The position numbers and the translations under genes are program-made. The notes beneath the pieces are model-generated. The model worked only from the letters and a program-made list of their open reading frames with translations. It was not told the origin of the DNA and searched no databases. This document shows positions 43,165 to 54,347 of a stretch of 64,000 nt of DNA, in pieces; the stretch's first letter is position 1; every line of letters starts with the position of its first letter. Source of the stretch: Tanypteryx hageni (taxonomy: Eukaryota > Arthropoda > Insecta > Odonata > Petaluridae); contig CM054115.1 in the NCBI GenBank assembly GCA_028673005.1, positions 2,294,001-2,358,000 of the forward strand, read 5' to 3'.

Positions 43165-44840
43165 GTTATATCCTCCTCCTTCTCTGTAAGGAACGTCTAT
43201 CATTATATATAGACGTTTCTTACAGAGGAGGAGGATATAACATACTAGTAGAAGGTACTTGCATACTGCAAGTATTTCATCTCACCTTGAAAAACATTAA
43301 TTTTTTAGAGAGATATTTCATCATGGGAAATATTTCTTTAATACAAATGATTTCTCCTAGGGACCAAATTTTTTTTTCCTTATGGAAAAATAATGGAGTA
43401 AAACAATTGCTAATTTTTGAAATTTTATGAATATTATACGTTTTCCACATTGGGTCAATAATGCCACACATTTGTGCCAAATTTTAAATTTGTAGCACAT
43501 TAATAAGTGAAATATCATTTATCTAATTGTTTAAATTTAAATAATTTTTAATGGCCACAATAAGAATTTCATAGATACAATGAAATGTTTATTCGTTTAA
43601 ATCTAATAAACTCTAAAAACCTTGAATATTTCAGCTCTTTAACTCGCCCTGTAGTATCTAAACATTTACCTATATGTTTAAATTTTAAGAACTTTTAACT
43701 GCCAAACAAATTAAAATAAAAATTTGTATAATTCCTATTTCGTTTTTTTACATTTCCTACCTCTAAAAAAATTTCAGCTCCCTAGCACATTCGAAAATAC
43801 ATAAACCTTGAAAATTTGTTTAAACAATTGCGAATTTTTAGCGGCCGCATTGTTGCACTTTTTCAAGGTTTTCGTTTTTTATAGTCGGTTTTGCACAAAA
43901 TCCTACCTACAAAAAAAAATTTCACATCTACAGCTCATCCGGAAGTGCCTTAACATTAGTTTCCTCCTATATATCATTCTATATAGACGTTCCTTACAGA
44001 GGAGGATATAACATAGTCGTCGATAATAACATTATCCTCCTCCTCCTCTGTAAAAAACGTCTATATATATAATGATAACATGAGATGAGCTGGAGATTCG
44101 AAATTTTTTTAGGTTGGATTTTGTGCAAAACCAACTAGAAAAAAAGAAAATCATGAAAAGTACAACAATGCGGCCTCTAAAAATTCGCAATTGTTTAAAC
44201 AAATTTTCAAGGTTTATGTATTTCCACATGTGTTACGGAGTTAAAATTTTTTTTATAAGTAGAATTTTTAAAAAATGAAATAGGGATTGTACAAATTTTG
44301 ATATTTTAATTTGTGTAGCCGCTAAAAATTCTTAAAGTTTAAACAAATAGATAACTGTTTAGGTACTGCGGGATTAGCTAGAAAGCTGAAAATTTCAAGT
44401 TAATTACAGAGTAGTGCATTTCCACAAATAAACATTTGAATCTCTCCATAAATATATTGCAGCTACCATTAAAAATGTTTAAAATTTAAAAAAATTAGAA
44501 AAATATTATTTCACTTCTAGAAGTGGTACTACTTTAAAATTTGGCAGAAATGTGTAGCATTAGTACCCCATAATGGAGAAAGTATAAAATTCTTAAAATT
44601 GCAAAGTTTGGGGATTGTTTTAATCTATTATTTTTGCATAAGGGAAAAACGAAAATCGCCGCAGAGGTGAAATCTTTAGAATTAAAAAAAATTTTGTAAT
44701 GATAAAATATCTGTCTGAAAAATGAATGTTTTTTAAAGGTGAGATGATATGCTTGCAGAATGCAAGCACCTTCTACTAGTATGTTATATCCTCCTCTGTA
44801 AGGAACAACTATATATAATGTTGTTATATCCTCCACCTCA
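43165..44840. mobile_element. Foldback element: two inverted arms with hairpin blocks
   Basis: Arm 43242-43975 and arm 44075-44790 are reverse complements over about 730 bp. Mirrored landmarks are 'tactagtagaaggtacttgc' and 'gcaagcaccttctactagta', and 'tttagcggccgcattgttg' and 'caacaatgcggcctctaaa'. Each arm is made of diverged units of about 145 bp marked by 'atttcagctc...cctaaac'. Hairpin blocks lie outside the arms (43165-43241) and between them (43975-44075): stem TTATATCCTCCTC..CTGTAAG against CTTACAGAGGAGGATATAA. No coding sequence is present. A piggyBac has inserted into the right hairpin block at its TTAA. Confidence 0.8.
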
Positions 44841-47029
44841 TTAACCCTTTCACGACCGGAACGCCCGAAAACGCCCGTAATTATGGCTGCTGTGATCGGC
44901 CGGACCGCCCGAAACCGCCCGAAAAAGACTCTTTCGAAATTACCTCCAAAAACTCGGATTGGTCGACGGATCTCGTTGAAATGGCTTGTTTCTCATGTTA
45001 ACAAAAGAATAACGAAATCAACTAGATTGTTGGCGTCCTTTTTGGAGTTTGCGTACACGTGTTTTTTCGAAGTTTTTTATCAACATTTTTTCGGTTTTCT
45101 TCGCGAGTCAAGTCACCCCAAATGGCTGACGATAACTCAAATTATGCCAATATGAATTGGAGTTTGAATTCTGACGATTCAAGCGATGAATTCTTGGGAT
45201 TTGACGTGGAAGACGATAGTTTCGGTGCAACTTCAGGCAATGCTTGACGAGGTTTGGAAGGCGAGTCAGACATCGAAGTGTCTGATTTTTCGGATGATGA
45301 TAGTTTATCCGGAGATGAAACGCAAAATATTTTGTCTGATGAGGGAGATTCCGTAAATATTCAGTGGAGCGAGTCTTTGGAGCCTGTACGAATTGAGGAA
45401 TTTACCAAAAAGTGTGGTCCAACTGTGGAGATGGATGCTGATGCTGAACCGATCGAATTCTTCCAGCTGCTTGTGAAACCAGAATTCCTCGAAACTGTGG
45501 TCCAGGAAACAAATAAGTATGCTGAATTTCACCAAAAAACGGTGAAAGATAGTGATTGGATTCCAGCCAGTGCATCAGACCTTAATTCATTCCTTGGAGT
45601 TAGTGTTATGATGGGAATAAATGTGCTTCCAGAAGTGAATCATTATTGGAGCAATGACGATTCGTTAGGTAACGCATTCATAAAACGAATTATGTCCAGA
45701 AACAGGTACAAATCTTTGTTAAAATATTTGCACCTAAATGACTCCGAAAAGCAGCCCGATAAAACTGGTAGTTATGATAAACTATACAAAGTGCGTCCTC
45801 TCTTGACCCACCTGTCAGAAACATTTCTGAATAATTTTGTTCCCCCATGTCATGTGATTGTCGACGAGGCCATGGTCAAATTCAAAGGCAGGCTTAGTTT
45901 CCTGCAATATATGCCAATGAAGCCTGTGAAAAGGGGTATGAAAATTTGGATGTCAGCATGCCCTAAGACTGGATATTCATTTACTTTTAATGTTTACACT
46001 GGTAAAGCCGAGGCTAAAAGTGCAGAAGGGTTGGGGTATGACACAGTGATGAGACTAACAGAGACAATGAAAGGGGAATATCGTCATCTTTATTTTGACA
46101 ATTTTTTCAATAGCGTGAAGCTGCAAATGGACTTGTTGAGAGACAAAACGTATAGTTGTGGAACCATGAGGGCGAATAGGAAAGGGTATCCCTTGAAAAA
46201 TATTTTAAAAATGAAAAGGGGTGAGTGTGTTCACAAGCAGAGTGGTAATTTGGTGGCTTCTGTTTGGCAGGACAAAAGGACTGTTCACCTATTATCTACA
46301 AATTCTGACCCTAACATGGTGCAGATTTCAAGAAAAGGGAAAGGTCGAGGCCAAGAAACTGTCATGAAGCCTGTCTCAGGAACTAACTACAACAAGTTCA
46401 TGGGAGGTGTTGATTTAGCGGACCAAAAAAGGTCCTATTATGAGCTTGGAAGGACTGGGTGCAAGTGGTGGAGATATTTGTTTTGGTGGTTCATTAATGT
46501 TGCAATTGTTAATTGCCATGTATTGTACTGTTTGTGTCAAGAGTCAAAACAAAAAAAGCCCATGACTCATTTTCAATTTCGGCACCTCCTTGCCAAGCAA
46601 CTGTGTGGTGGGGTTCCTAGTAAGAGGAGCATTTCTCAAAAGAGAAAATTAGAGAAGTTACTTGAAAAAGAGAATGCAGCAAGTCATTCTCTAGTAAAAA
46701 TGCCAGGTAGAAAAAGAGTATGTGTGCAGTGTTTAAATGAAGGACAGAAGGCACCAAAGGGAGGGAGCATTCAAAGCTCTTATGGGTGCATGCAATGCAA
46801 TGTAAATTTATGTAAATCTTCTGGTTGCATGCTAAAATACCATAATGCTATTTCTTTAAAATAAATAAATTGTTTTTTCTTTAAATGTCTTTTTTAGTCA
46901 ATAAATAGCCTTTTAAGTGAATGTTGTATTGTTTTACTAAATCTGACCCTAATTTTGGCAGCCATCTTGGATTTCTCTGGACTTTTGGGGTCAGACTGAC
47001 TACAGCATCTCCGGTCTTGAAAGGGTTAA
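44841..47029 (+). mobile_element. piggyBac element E, full length
   Basis: TTAA at 44841-44844 and 47026-47029. Terminal repeats CCCTTTCACGACCGGA on the left and CCCTTTCAAGACCGGA on the right strand. Short subterminal 'gcccgaaa' repeats lie inside the left end. It is 2.19 kb with one transposase gene on the + strand. It interrupts a foldback hairpin block, whose sequence resumes 'ggaacgtctat' after the right TTAA. It looks like one of the youngest insertions in the window. Confidence 0.93.
45122..46864 (+). pseudogene. piggyBac E transposase, one in-frame stop
   Basis: From ATG 45122 (MADDNSNYANMNWS) the frame runs to TAA 46864 with a single TGA at 45245-45247, 42 residues in, most simply a CGA-to-TGA transition. 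Everything after it is open (536 residues). The acidic N-terminus leads to DDE_Tnp_1_7 with first catalytic region HVIVDEAMVKFKGRL, second HLYFDNFFNSVKL and third MGGVDLADQKRSYYELG, all three aspartates intact. The C-terminal zinc domain is CVQCLNEGQ..YGCMQCNVNLCKSSGC. Length about 580 matches active piggyBacs. Translation from a downstream start after the stop is conceivable but would lose part of the N-terminus. Confidence 0.92.
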
Positions 47030-47625
47030 GGAACGTCTATAATAATAATAATAATAATAATAAATATTATACATCAAAAACTGCCTCTAAAACATAAATT
47101 AATAGAAGACAACACGCCCTACTATAAATACAAACCTAAACCAGTTCTGGAATCTGATGCATTTAAGTTATATTATGACCGCTCAATAATTACGGACAAA
47201 ACTATACACAGCAATAGACCTGACATAGTCTTGCAGGACAAGGTAGCCAAAACCACTTATCTAATAGACATAGCTATCCCAAACACATACAATCTTCAGA
47301 AAACCATAGTAGAAAAGCACCACAAATATATAGAACTAAAAGAAAAAATTAAGCGAATGTGGAACATGAATACTGTACACATTGTCCCAATAGTTTTATG
47401 GACCACAGGAGTTATCCCTACAGATTTACACAACATTATAAAAATAATAGATTTACCTAAATTGCAATATACCCTCCTACAGAAAGCTGTCGTACTAAAT
47501 ACAACCAGAATAGTACATCAATTTTTAAGTTTCGAGTAATGAGAGTGCTAGGCAAAGCCTGTACCTCATTAAAATAACCGGCTCAAGAGCTGTGAAATAC
47601 TAAAGTAAAATAAAAATAATAATTG
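47030..47625 (+). pseudogene. LINE 3' fragment with restriction-like endonuclease (Dong/R4-like)
   Basis: The frame is open from an (AAT)n run (47037-47062) to TAA at 47537-47539. It reads FKLYYDRSIITDKTIHSNRP, DIVLQDKVAKTTYLIDIAIP, then KYIELKEKIKRMWN and VIPTDLHNIIKI. The 'RPDIV..LIDIAIP' pattern suggests the PD-(D/E)xK endonuclease located after the RT in R2-group LINEs. A 3' UTR with 'aaccggctcaagagctgtg' and a final AAT run follow. Dong-type elements insert in TAA repeats, which fits the AAT runs at both ends. The RT is absent (5' truncation). Confidence 0.65.
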
Positions 47626-47639
47626 CCTTTATTTAGCAA

Positions 47640-48040
47640 TAGCTATTCATATAGTACAATTCAATATACAATAAATCAAGTAGGTACATGTAGGTATATA
47701 TAATTATTTCATAACCTTGTTACATTTCACTTTAAAAAAATAATAATAACTATGAAATGCATTTCCAATACTTTTATTTAAACACTTTGGTCCTGGACCC
47801 ATTGTTTAAGTTTTCTTCTAAACAAACTTAAATTATGTGCATTTTTTAAATCAAAGTTTAGTCCATTATACTACTTAATTAATGAACTCTGAGACATAGA
47901 TTTATTAACTGAAGGAACATGTAAGCTGCACTTTGACCTTGTGTTATGGCCATGAATATCACTGTTATGGACTAGTAAATCATCCAAATATTTGGGCATT
48001 AAGCCACACTTTATTTTATGAATAACATTAATACCTTATA
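47640..48040 (-). pseudogene. CR1-like LINE C-terminal fragment
   Basis: The minus strand reads NVIHKIKCGLMPKYLDDLLV, then HGHNTRSKCSLHVPSVNKS and LSLFRRKLKQWVQDQSV. This is the last part of a CR1/jockey-type RT protein (the 'h.yNTR....l..p' block). One stop interrupts it. It ends next to an AT microsatellite. Confidence 0.65.
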
Positions 48041-48052
48041 TTCTAGCATATA

Positions 48053-48057
48053 TATAA

Positions 48058-48109
<52 letters not shown>

Positions 48110-48283
48110 CGATACGGAAAAAGAAATAATATGATAAAATAAATGCAACAAGAGGTTGAGAGGGATAGGAAGGAGCCAGTGAACACTTACCATACAGTGG
48201 TGCACGTCCACAGCGATAGAGGAAGGCTTGTAATTTGGAGCTTTCGGGCAACACACGCCCTTCTTCAGCGAGAGAAAAACGAA

Positions 48284-48350
<67 letters not shown>
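48053..48350 (-). repeat. Penelope-like 3' tail between two (AT)n arrays
   Basis: (AT)n at 48053-48108 and 48284-48350 enclose 175 bp. On the minus strand this 175 bp reads 'tctcgctgaagaagggcgtg', GCCCGAAAGCTCC (48240-48268) and 'caagcctt', then matches the 3' noncoding region of Penelope-like elements. The overlapping tyrosine-isoleucine ORFs on both strands are translations of the AT arrays and are not genes. Confidence 0.7.
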
Positions 48351-48354
<4 letters not shown>

Positions 48355-49930
48355 ACATACTAGTAGTTGGTGCTTGCATACTGGAAGCATTTCATCTCAC
48401 ATTAAAAGAACATTCATTTTTCAGACAGAAATTTCAACATTACAAATAGTCTTTTAATTCTAAAGATTTCATTTCTGCAGCGATTTTCGTTTTTCCCACA
48501 TGTAAGAATAATAGTTTAAAACAATCTCCAAATGTCGCAATTTTATAATTTTTACACTTTCTTCATTATAAGGTTCTAATGCTACACATTTTAGCCAAAT
48601 TTTTAAGTTGTAGCACTTCTAGAAATAAAATAATATTTTTCTAATTGTTTAAATTTAAATAATTTTTAACGGCCGCCGCAATACATATATGGTAAAATTG
48701 AAATGTTTATTTGTGCAAATTTACTATACTGTAAATAATTTGAAAATTGCAGCTTCCTAGCTCATCCCATAGTACCTAAACAGCTAACTATTTGTTTAAA
48801 CTTTAAGAATTTTTAACTGACAAACAAATTAAAATATCAAAATTTGTATAATCCCTGATTCGTTTTTTTTTAAGAATTCTACTTATAAAAAAAATTTCAA
48901 CTCCATGGCACATTCGGAAATATATAAACCGTGAAAATTTGTTTAAACAATTGCGAATTTTTAGCGGCCGCATTGTTGCACTTTTTAAAGATTTTCGTTT
49001 TTTCTAGTCGGTTTTGCACAAAATTCTACCTATGAAAAAAATTCGAATCTCCAGCTTATCTGGAAGTGCCTAAACATTAGTATCCTCGTTTTATATGTTA
49101 TCATTATATATAGACGACTCTTACAGAGGAGGAGGATATAACATACTGGTAGTTGGTGCTTGCATACTGCAAGCATTACATCTCAACATAAAATAACATT
49201 CATTTTTCATATTTCATCATTGCACTTATATTTCAACCCCGACGCGATTTTCGTTTTTCCCACATGTAAAAATAATAGTTTAAAACAATCCCCAAATGTT
49301 TCAATTTTAAACATTTTACACTTTCTTCATTATGGGGTACTGATGCTACACATTTTAGCCAAATTTTAAAGTAGTAGCACATATTTAAGTAAAATAATAT
49401 TTTTCTAATTGTTTAAATTTAAATAATTTTTAACGGCCGCCGCAATTCATATATGGTAAAATTGAAATGTTTATTTATGCAAATTCACTACTCTGTAAAT
49501 AATTTGAAAATTTCAGCTTCCTAGCTCATCCCGCAGTAACTAAACCATAATCTATTTGTTTAAACTTTAGGAATTTTAACTGCCAAATAAATTAAAATAT
49601 CAAAATTTGTATAATCCCTATTTCGTTTTTTTAGGAATTCTACTAATAAAAAAAATTTCAACTCCGTAGCACATGTGGAAATACATAATCCTTAAAAATT
49701 TGTTTAAACAATTGCGAATTTTTAGTGGCCGCATTATTGCACTTTTTTAAGATTTTCGTTTTTTTTAGTCGGTTTTGCACAAAATCCTATCTATGAAAAA
49801 AATTTCGAATCTCCAGCACATCTGGAAGTGCCTAAACATTAGTATCCTCCTATATGTTATCATTATATATCGTATGTTATATCCTCCTCTGTAAGAGTCG
49901 TCGATATATAATGATAGGAGGATACTAATG
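48351..49930 (+). mobile_element. Foldback arms in direct orientation (two copies)
   Basis: Arm copies at about 48351-49100 and 49139-49860 both start 'tact[a/g]gtagttggtgcttgca' and end 'aagtgcctaaacattagtat', and both show the three 'atttcAg/aCtc...cctaaac' units spaced about 146 bp. Hairpin blocks lie at 49100-49140 and 49855-49925. The two copies are in the same orientation, unlike the inverted pair at 43-44.8 kb. No coding content. Confidence 0.75.
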
Positions 49931-50271
49931 TCCAGCCCAAACTACAAGAGCAAGAGAGCTTAAAGTGTTAGTTTTTGTAGATATGATGGAGAAACCTACA
50001 GATAAAATGAGGCTTCTTACCTAAGTGACATGAGTTCGACTCCAGAAAATCCGAAAGTTGCGTTTTTTCCCATAAGAAAAGCATTGCGCCATTTTTGTAA
50101 ATTAATTATGGGCACTTGCCGGTAAGCCAGGAAAATGTAGTTTTCGGTGTTGCTAGATGGCCGCAATATCTATTGAGAATTATTGTCACTTTTGCTTACA
50201 GTGTCTTAGGTTCGACTCCAGAGACCCCGGAATATCTCCCATAAGTTAGCATGGGAAAACGCAATCCAGTG
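49931..50271. other. Spacer with two B-box-like motifs
   Basis: 'gagttcgactccagaaaatcc' (near 50030) and 'aggttcgactccagagacccc' (near 50208) are two related copies of a pol III B box, each followed by 'cccataag' with a similar tail. No A box or cloverleaf could be built. Possibly a decayed SINE dimer between foldback arms. Confidence 0.35.
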
Positions 50272-50898
50272 TGTAGACCAATCTAATATGTTTAGGAAGC
50301 TGAAATTTTGCAAGATTATAGAACATTTCTCATAACCAACTATAAAAATCGAAAATTTTAAAATTGTAAATTTTAGGGGTTGTTTTAACCCCATTTGAAC
50401 ATTAAAGTTTAATAATTTTTTAGGTACTACGGGATAAGCTAGGAAGCTGCTATTTTCAAATTGTTTACAGAACAGTGCATTTGCACAAATAAACATTTCA
50501 ATCTCCCCATATATATATATATTGCGGCAACCGTTAAAAATGTTTAAATTTTAAATAATTAGAAAAATATTATTTTACTTCTAGAAGTGCTACAACTTTA
50601 AAATTTTGCTGAAATGTGTAGCATTAGTACCACATAATGGAGAAAGTGTAAAATGTTTAAAATTGCAACATTTGGGGATTGTTTTAAACTATTATTTTTG
50701 CATGTGGGAAAAACGAAAATCGCTGCGGAGGTGAAATCTTTCGAATTAATAGAATATTTGTAATGATGAAATATCTGTCTTAAAAATTAATGTTTTTTCT
50801 AGGTGAGATGAAATGCTTGCAGTATGCAAGCACCTTCTACTAGTATGTTATATCCTCCTCTGTAAGGAACGTCTATATAGAATGATATATATATATAT
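50272..50898 (-). mobile_element. Foldback arm in inverse orientation, partial
   Basis: Reverse-complement relative of the arms at 43-49 kb. It ends 'gcaagcaccttctactagta' followed by hairpin block 'gttatatcctcctctgtaag' and a short TA run. Units of about 145 bp are visible ('cctaaac' words replaced by 'gtttaataattttttaggta'). It directly precedes the Penelope-like copy at 50899. Confidence 0.7.
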
Positions 50899-52869
50899 AT
50901 TGCCATTGCTCTAATGATCCCCAACAAACCCCGCACACCCACATTCTACCTTCTCCCTAAAATCCATAAACCCAACATCCCCGGCCGCTTCATTGTTGCC
51001 AGCTTTAATTCCCCTACAGAACGCATCTCCGCCTTCGTTGACTCCCACCTACAACCTCTCATTCGTCAATTCCCTTCCTTCATCCAAGACACTAACCACT
51101 TTCTCAAACGTCTCAAACACCTCCCCTTTCCTCTCCCACCCAATACCATTTTGGCCATTATCGATGTCTGTTCCCTCTACACAAACATCCCCCACGATGA
51201 TGGACTCTCTGCCCTTAGTAAACTCCTGGACTCAAGACCACCCGACGCAAGACCTTCCTCCCATTTCTTATTAGACTTGGCAGCAATGGTGCTCAAATTG
51301 AACAACTTCTCTTTCGATGGTCGTCACTACCTTCAAATTAGAGGCACTGCGATGGGCACCCGAATGGCGCCTTCATACGCCAATTGCTACCTTGGAGAAT
51401 GGGAAAGACTCTTCCTCAACGTTCCACTCAGACCACTTTTGTGGCTGAGATACATCGACGATGTCTTCCTCATTTGGACGCATGGACCTGACTCTCTCCT
51501 TTCCTTTCTCTCGCGTCTCTCCTCCCATCCTTCACTGTCCTTCACCCACCAATCCTCTACCTCCCACATCACATTCCTGGATGTCGATCTTTACCTTCAA
51601 GACAGCCAAATCCGCACCTGTGTTCGCATCAAACCCACCAACAGCCTCCAATACCTCCACTTTGATAGCTGCCATCCCCTTCATACCAAAACCTCTATCC
51701 CCTATGCCCTTGCTCGTCGAGGATGGAGGCTTTGTTCCAATAGAGCATCCCTTCTAGAGTATTACTCTGTCCTCGAGGATGCTCTTCTCAAACGTGGTTA
51801 CCCTCCAGTCTTGGTCCGCGAACAGATCCATAGGGCGATGACGCCTACCCACAATGGATCTCATCCTCACACACCCACTATTCCTGCATCTACCCCTCCA
51901 CTCACTCTTACGACACTTTTCCTTCCTGGTATCCACGAAGCTCTCAAAACAATCCTTCATGCTGCCCACCCAATTCTTACCTCTTCCTCCCATCAGTCCC
52001 TCTTTATCAACCTTTTTGCCAATCCTCCGCTCCTCTCCTTCCGCCGGCCCCCAAATTTGGGAAATATCTTGTGGAGGAAGGAACTTCCCACTTCTACCAT
52101 GCTTCTTGCAATAGGCTCCCACCCCTGCGGAAAACCTCGCTGCCTCACTTGCCCTATCCACCTACCATCATCTTCTTTCTCGAGTCCCTCCACCAACATC
52201 ACCTACCCCATCACCTCCAGAAGCAACTGCACCACCCGTAACGTCATTTACCTCCTTACCTGCACCCTTTGTCCCGCGTTTTACGTAGGCCTCACCAGCA
52301 ATCCGTTAAACATCCGAATGAACGGTCACCGGAATAGCGTTTCTCCCAGTTGCATTACATGCTAATACCCACAATGTTCCCTTTAATAGTTGCTACAATG
52401 TTAGGATTATTCGCGCTTTACCCTATGACACTCCTGCCCCCCTTCTCCGACACTGGGAACTAGCACATATCCATCCTCTTGACTCTTTCTCTCCGCCTGG
52501 CCTCAACCTCCGCTAACCCTATTAGCCCCCTTACAATGTCTCCTTGTTACTTTGTAACTATTCGCACTCTACCTCATCACACTCCCTCTTTATTGGCTAT
52601 CCACCCCTCCTACTCCCCACCTCCTCCAATCATCAACCTTCCCACATCACCCTGTCATTCCCCGCCCAGTGTTTCACTTTACGTTGCTCTTTCGCTGAAG
52701 AAGGGCATAGGCCCGATAAGCTTGCGTGTGTTTTTGTGTTCGTGTGTTTTACGTGTCTCTTCGACGCCCCCAGCAGCCTGCCAGCTTGGTCCTCAACTTG
52801 GTGAGTGTCCGCTGGGCTTCCCTCAACACCTTGTTGCCACCCTCATCACTACCTTTTCTTTTCCTTTAG

Positions 52870-52870
<1 letters not shown>
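50899..52870 (+). mobile_element. Penelope-like retroelement, copy 1
   Basis: Starts abruptly at the end of a TA run. It carries RT plus GIY-YIG coding sequence and a 350-bp 3' region with the motif CTGAAGAAGGGCATAGGCCC (52695 on), GATAAGC, then 'ttggtgagtgtccgctggg'. It ends at an (AT)n array (52871-52964). A truncated second copy follows immediately, giving the partial tandem arrangement common in Penelope-like elements. It is C-rich (coding strand), unlike its surroundings. Confidence 0.9.
50914..52516 (+). pseudogene. Penelope-like RT and GIY-YIG endonuclease ORF
   Basis: The open frame 50914-52365 begins within the RT: FYLLPKIHKPNIPGRFIVAS, ILAIIDVCSLYTNIPHDDGL (catalytic Asp), RGTAMGTRMAPSYANCYLG, WLRYIDDVFLIWTHG (catalytic YIDD). 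The linker and then RNVIYLLTCTLCPAFYVGLT with IRMNGHRNSV of the GIY-YIG domain follow. A deletion of about 13 bp relative to copy 2 shifts the frame at about 52345. The conserved end HWELAHIHPLDSFSPPGLNL continues in another frame to 52516. The N-terminal third is missing. Catalytic residues of both domains are intact. Confidence 0.92.

Positions 52871-52964
<94 letters not shown>
52871..52964. repeat. (AT)n microsatellite
   Basis: About 47 AT units between the two Penelope-like copies. It begins at the 3' end 'tagttaat' of copy 1 and ends at the 5' truncation point of copy 2. Confidence 0.95.
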
Positions 52965-52968
<4 letters not shown>

Positions 52969-54302
52969 CTGACTCTCTCCTTTCCTTTCTCTCGTGCTTC
53001 TCCTCCTATCCTTCACTCTCTTTGACCGACCAATCCTCTACCTCCTCCTCACATTCCTGGATGTCGATCTTTTCCTCCAAGACAGCAAAATCTGCACCTA
53101 AGTTCATATCAAACCCACCAACAGCCTCCAATACCTCCACTTTGATAGCTGCCATCCCCTCCATACCAAAACCTCTATCCCCTATGCCCTTGCTCGACGA
53201 GGATGAAGGCTTTGTTCTGATAGAGAATCCCTTCTACAGTACTACTCTGTCCTTGAGGACGCTCTTCTCAAACATGGCTACCCGTGAACAGATCCATAGG
53301 GCGATGACGCCTACCCACTATGGATCCCTTCCACATACACCTACTATCCCTGCACCTACCCCTCAACTCACTCTTACTACACTTTTCCTTCCAGGTATCC
53401 ACGAAGCCCTCAAAACAATCCTCCATGCTGCCCACCCAATTCTTACCTCTTCCTCCCACCAGTCCCTCTTTACCAACCTTTGTGCCAATCCCCCGCTCCT
53501 CTCCTTCCGCCAGTCCCTCAATTTGGGAAATATCTTGTGGATGAAGGAACTTCCCACTTATACCACGCCTCTTGCCATAGGGTCTCACCCCTGCGGCAAA
53601 CCTCGCTGCCTCACTTGCCCTATCCACCTACCCTCATCTTCTTTCTCGAGTCCCTCATTTACCTCCTTACCTGCACTCTTTGTCCCGCATTTTACATAGG
53701 CCTCCCCAGCAATCCGTTAAATATCTGCATGAACGGTCACCGGAATAGCGTCTCTCTCAGACGCCCCCTCCCAGTTGCATTACACGCCAATGCCCACAAT
53801 GTCCCCTTCAATAGTTGCTACAATGTAATGGTTATTCGTGCCTTACCCAATGACATTCCTGCCCCTGTTCTCCGACACTGGGAACTAGCACATATGCATC
53901 TTCTTGACTCTTTCTCCCCGCCTGGCCTCAACCTCCGCTAACCCTATTAGCCCCCTTACAATGTCTCCTCTTTTACTTTGTAGCTATTCGCACTTTACCT
54001 CACCACACTCTCTCCTTATTGGCTATCTACCCTTCCTACTCCCTGCCTCCTCCGATCATCAACCTTCCCACATCACCCTGTCATTCCCTGCCCAGTGTGT
54101 CACTCTCAGTTACTCTATCGCTGAAGAATGGCATAGGCCCGATAAGCTTGCATGTTTTTTTGTTTTTTGTGTTTGTGTGTTTAACGTGTCTCTTCGATGC
54201 CCCCAGTAGCCTGCCAACTTGGTCCCATACTTGGTAAGTGTCCGCTGGGCTTCCTTCAACACCTTGTTGCCACCCTCATCACTACCTTTTAATTTCCTTA
54301 AG

Positions 54303-54304
<2 letters not shown>
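52965..54304 (+). pseudogene. Penelope-like element, copy 2, 5'-truncated
   Basis: Starts within the RT just after the catalytic YIDD region (PDSLLSFLS) and continues to the same 3' end as copy 1, with frameshifts. The GIY-YIG frame (ESLIYLLTCTLCPAFYIGLP, CMNGHRNSVSL) and the C-terminus HWELAHMHLLDSFSPPGLNL are intact in the frame 53480-53941. The 3' region repeats the CTGAAGAATGGCATAGGCCC motif at 54121. It ends at another (AT)n array (54305-54346). Confidence 0.88.

Positions 54305-54346
<42 letters not shown>
54305..54346. repeat. (TA)n microsatellite
   Basis: About 20 TA units at the 3' end of Penelope-like copy 2. Confidence 0.95.

Positions 54347-54347
<1 letters not shown>

Noticed and set aside
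48011..48457. Long ORFs on both strands with tyrosine-isoleucine repeats (also 8523-8762 and 52479-53699)
   Set aside because: They are translations of AT microsatellites joined to neighbouring frames, not proteins.
51387..52202. Minus-strand ORFs opposite the Penelope-like gene
   Set aside because: Antisense shadows of a C-rich coding strand with very few A residues.
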